From positions 1 to 63,039 of the IMG/VR virus record IMGVR_UViG_3300011116_000296: 63,039 nt of DNA; one strand, written 5' to 3'. A program made the translations under genes and the position numbers. Positions 61,882-63,039 of the stretch are shown here, in pieces; position 1 is the first letter of the stretch, and each line of letters starts with the position of its first letter. The notes under the pieces were generated by a model. The model saw only the letters and a program-made list of their open reading frames with translations, searched no databases and was not told the DNA's origin. This stretch comes from a virus.

Positions 61882-63039
61882 TTATGGTTTTTTAGGGCCA
61901 AGACCCAAAGAATTTAACAAGCTAGCTACGCTACCCGCGCCCGTCATCACATTTGCAAACGTACTAGGTTGAGCGGTGTTAATGTTCTGCGCAGCCAATG
62001 GTAAACCGCTAAGCAACGATTGTTGGAACTGAACCATCTTGTAGGGGTTTGCCCTAGCTTCTTCAAATGCTGCTTTATCAGCTGCGATACCTTCGGCTTC
62101 AATACCACGTTCTTGTTGGCCAGCGGCAAGTTGCTGTTGCAGGTTACGCAGTCCAAGATCAGCGCCAGAGATACCCAAGTTGCCTTGAGTTTGAGCGGCT
62201 TGCAGTGCAGTGTTAAGTCCTGCCATACCTTGCTGTGCGCCAAACTGTCTTGATTGTTCTGCGGCTGTTTGTGCAGATTGACCAAATTGAGCGGCTTGCT
62301 GTGCGCCAGTCATGGCTTGGTTCTGCTGGAACTGACGTGCGGCTTCTTGAGCTTGCTGTGCAGACATGCCATACTGAGCCATCAGCTGAGCCGCAGTCAT
62401 ACCCTGCGTAGCGCCAAACTGTTTAGACTGCTCGGACGCTTGTTGCGCCTGCATGTTACGGGCTTGGTCAGCGTTGTACTGAGCCATAGCATTTTGATAC
62501 GCAGTATCGTAGCCCTTACCAGTGATATTGGCTAGGTTAGTTCCAAGGTTACGCTGACCTTCTGCGGTCAAGATAGCCTGACGACCACCACCAAACGCAC
62601 CAGCCTTGGTCATTGCAGCTTTGTTTGCTTGCTCAGTAATATCTGCTTGACGACGTGCTTCAGCCAACTGCGGGTTAAGCGATGTCTGCAAGTACGGGTT
62701 CATGTACTGCTGGGCTTGATCTCCACCAAACGTACCGGATGTAAACGCAGTGTTTTGATACTGAGCGGGCGCTTGGAATTGGTTGGTGAAGTTTGTCGCA
62801 GTACCCGCTGCTGGTGCGTTGAACTGGCTTGTAAACTGTGTAGGCGTATACGCCATGCCTTGTGCTTTACCAGCAATATCACCAGCGGTTTGAGCCGCCG
62901 CACCGATGCCACTAGGAACTCCCAAGTTAGCCGCAGTACCAAACGCTTGTTGTTGCAAAGGTGAAGCGCCAGCGGTCAATGGGCCACCGTATTCTTGCTA
63001 TGGAGCTTCGGACAGCGCCTGACCTTGACCCAGCATTGC
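61882..63039 (-). CDS. C-terminal part of the junction-spanning Gln/Ala-rich protein
   Basis: On the circle this continues the protein starting at 1079. From the junction: TAGASPLQQQAFGTAANLGVP, Gln/Ala/Met-rich helices with repeated QAAEQSRQFGAQQGM and AAQFGQSAQTA units, and a tail AGSVASLLNSLGLGPKKP. The TAG at 62998-63000 within the terminal copy comes from a G-to-C mismatch (TAC in copy 1). It is followed 10 nt later by the 630-aa gene. The long Gln-rich helical part suggests an extended internal or tail-stalk protein. Confidence 0.8.
62861..63039. repeat. Terminal redundancy, copy 2
   Basis: Same 179 bases as 1-179; bases 62998, 63027, 63037 and 63038 differ from copy 1 near this end. 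Use copy 1 for those four positions and this copy for 62892 and 62925 (copy 1 positions 32 and 65) to rebuild the true sequence. Confidence 0.93.

Overview
The window is a complete, circularly permuted genome of a tailed double-stranded DNA phage (Caudoviricetes). Its first 179 bases recur at its end (62861-63039) with six mismatches, so the closed molecule is about 62,860 bp. The neck and tail genes are of the short-tailed (podovirus) type: two P22 gp4/SU10-type adaptors, a P22 gp10-like tail hub and an S74-tipped fibre, with no tape-measure, sheath or tail-tube gene. Ordinary bacterial Shine-Dalgarno sites, sigma70-like promoters and intrinsic terminators point to a bacterial, probably Gram-negative host. 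The gene content resembles phages known mainly from aquatic metagenomes, which is inference. There are no rRNA, tRNA or CRISPR features, and I see no integrase or recognisable CI-like repressor.

Minus strand, late module. On the circle it runs from 27.4 kb down to 1, across the junction, then from 62.9 kb down to 53.0 kb. The order is small and large terminase, portal, a coiled-coil protein, a GroES-like co-chaperonin, scaffold, two head-associated proteins and the major capsid protein. A strong UUCG terminator and an HNH endonuclease follow. Next come a run of tiny Lys/Gly-rich proteins interleaved with two neck adaptors, two beta-rich proteins, a 20-residue-repeat protein and the S74 fibre. 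Then come a lysis cassette (two unlisted microproteins, a membrane protein, a 3-TM holin candidate and a GH24 lysozyme with an E-C-T triad), the tail hub and a C1q-like protein. The module ends with three repeat-rich proteins, one of them split by the junction, and a 2317-residue polyvalent protein with an HExxH motif.

Plus strand, early and replication module, 28.3-53.0 kb. The first part (28.3-33 kb) holds short genes in separate transcription units. Three promoters have the form TTTACT-18 bp-TATAAC, and in each the predicted +1 falls at the base of a stem-loop. Two further near-identical promoters and UUCG or other hairpin terminators follow the same pattern. A dyad, TTCA-N8-TGAA, occurs five times. 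A promoter-gene-terminator cassette carrying two paralogous genes is duplicated. An 860 bp non-coding stretch is packed with TTGGAATC/TTCCAA repeats and two perfect 7-1-7 palindromes, and is the best candidate for a replication origin or a regulator-binding array.

From 33.2 to 39.3 kb lies a DUF3150-like / MoxR-type AAA+ ATPase / metallopeptidase-VWA trio. Three proteins I cannot identify and a VRR-NUC nuclease follow. From 39.3 to 42 kb is a train of about fifteen microgenes coupled by ATGA or GTGA overlaps. From 42 to 53 kb are the replication genes: a DUF3310 protein, family A DNA polymerase with Leu at the O-helix position equivalent to E. coli F762, two PD-(D/E)XK nucleases (one Cas4/AddB-like with four Cys), an HNH-like protein, a structured leader RNA candidate, an SNF2-type helicase, a Cys-cluster protein that may bind ssDNA, an HTH protein and a primase-helicase fusion. 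The last small plus-strand gene overlaps the stop codon of the convergent giant gene, leaving no room for a terminator.
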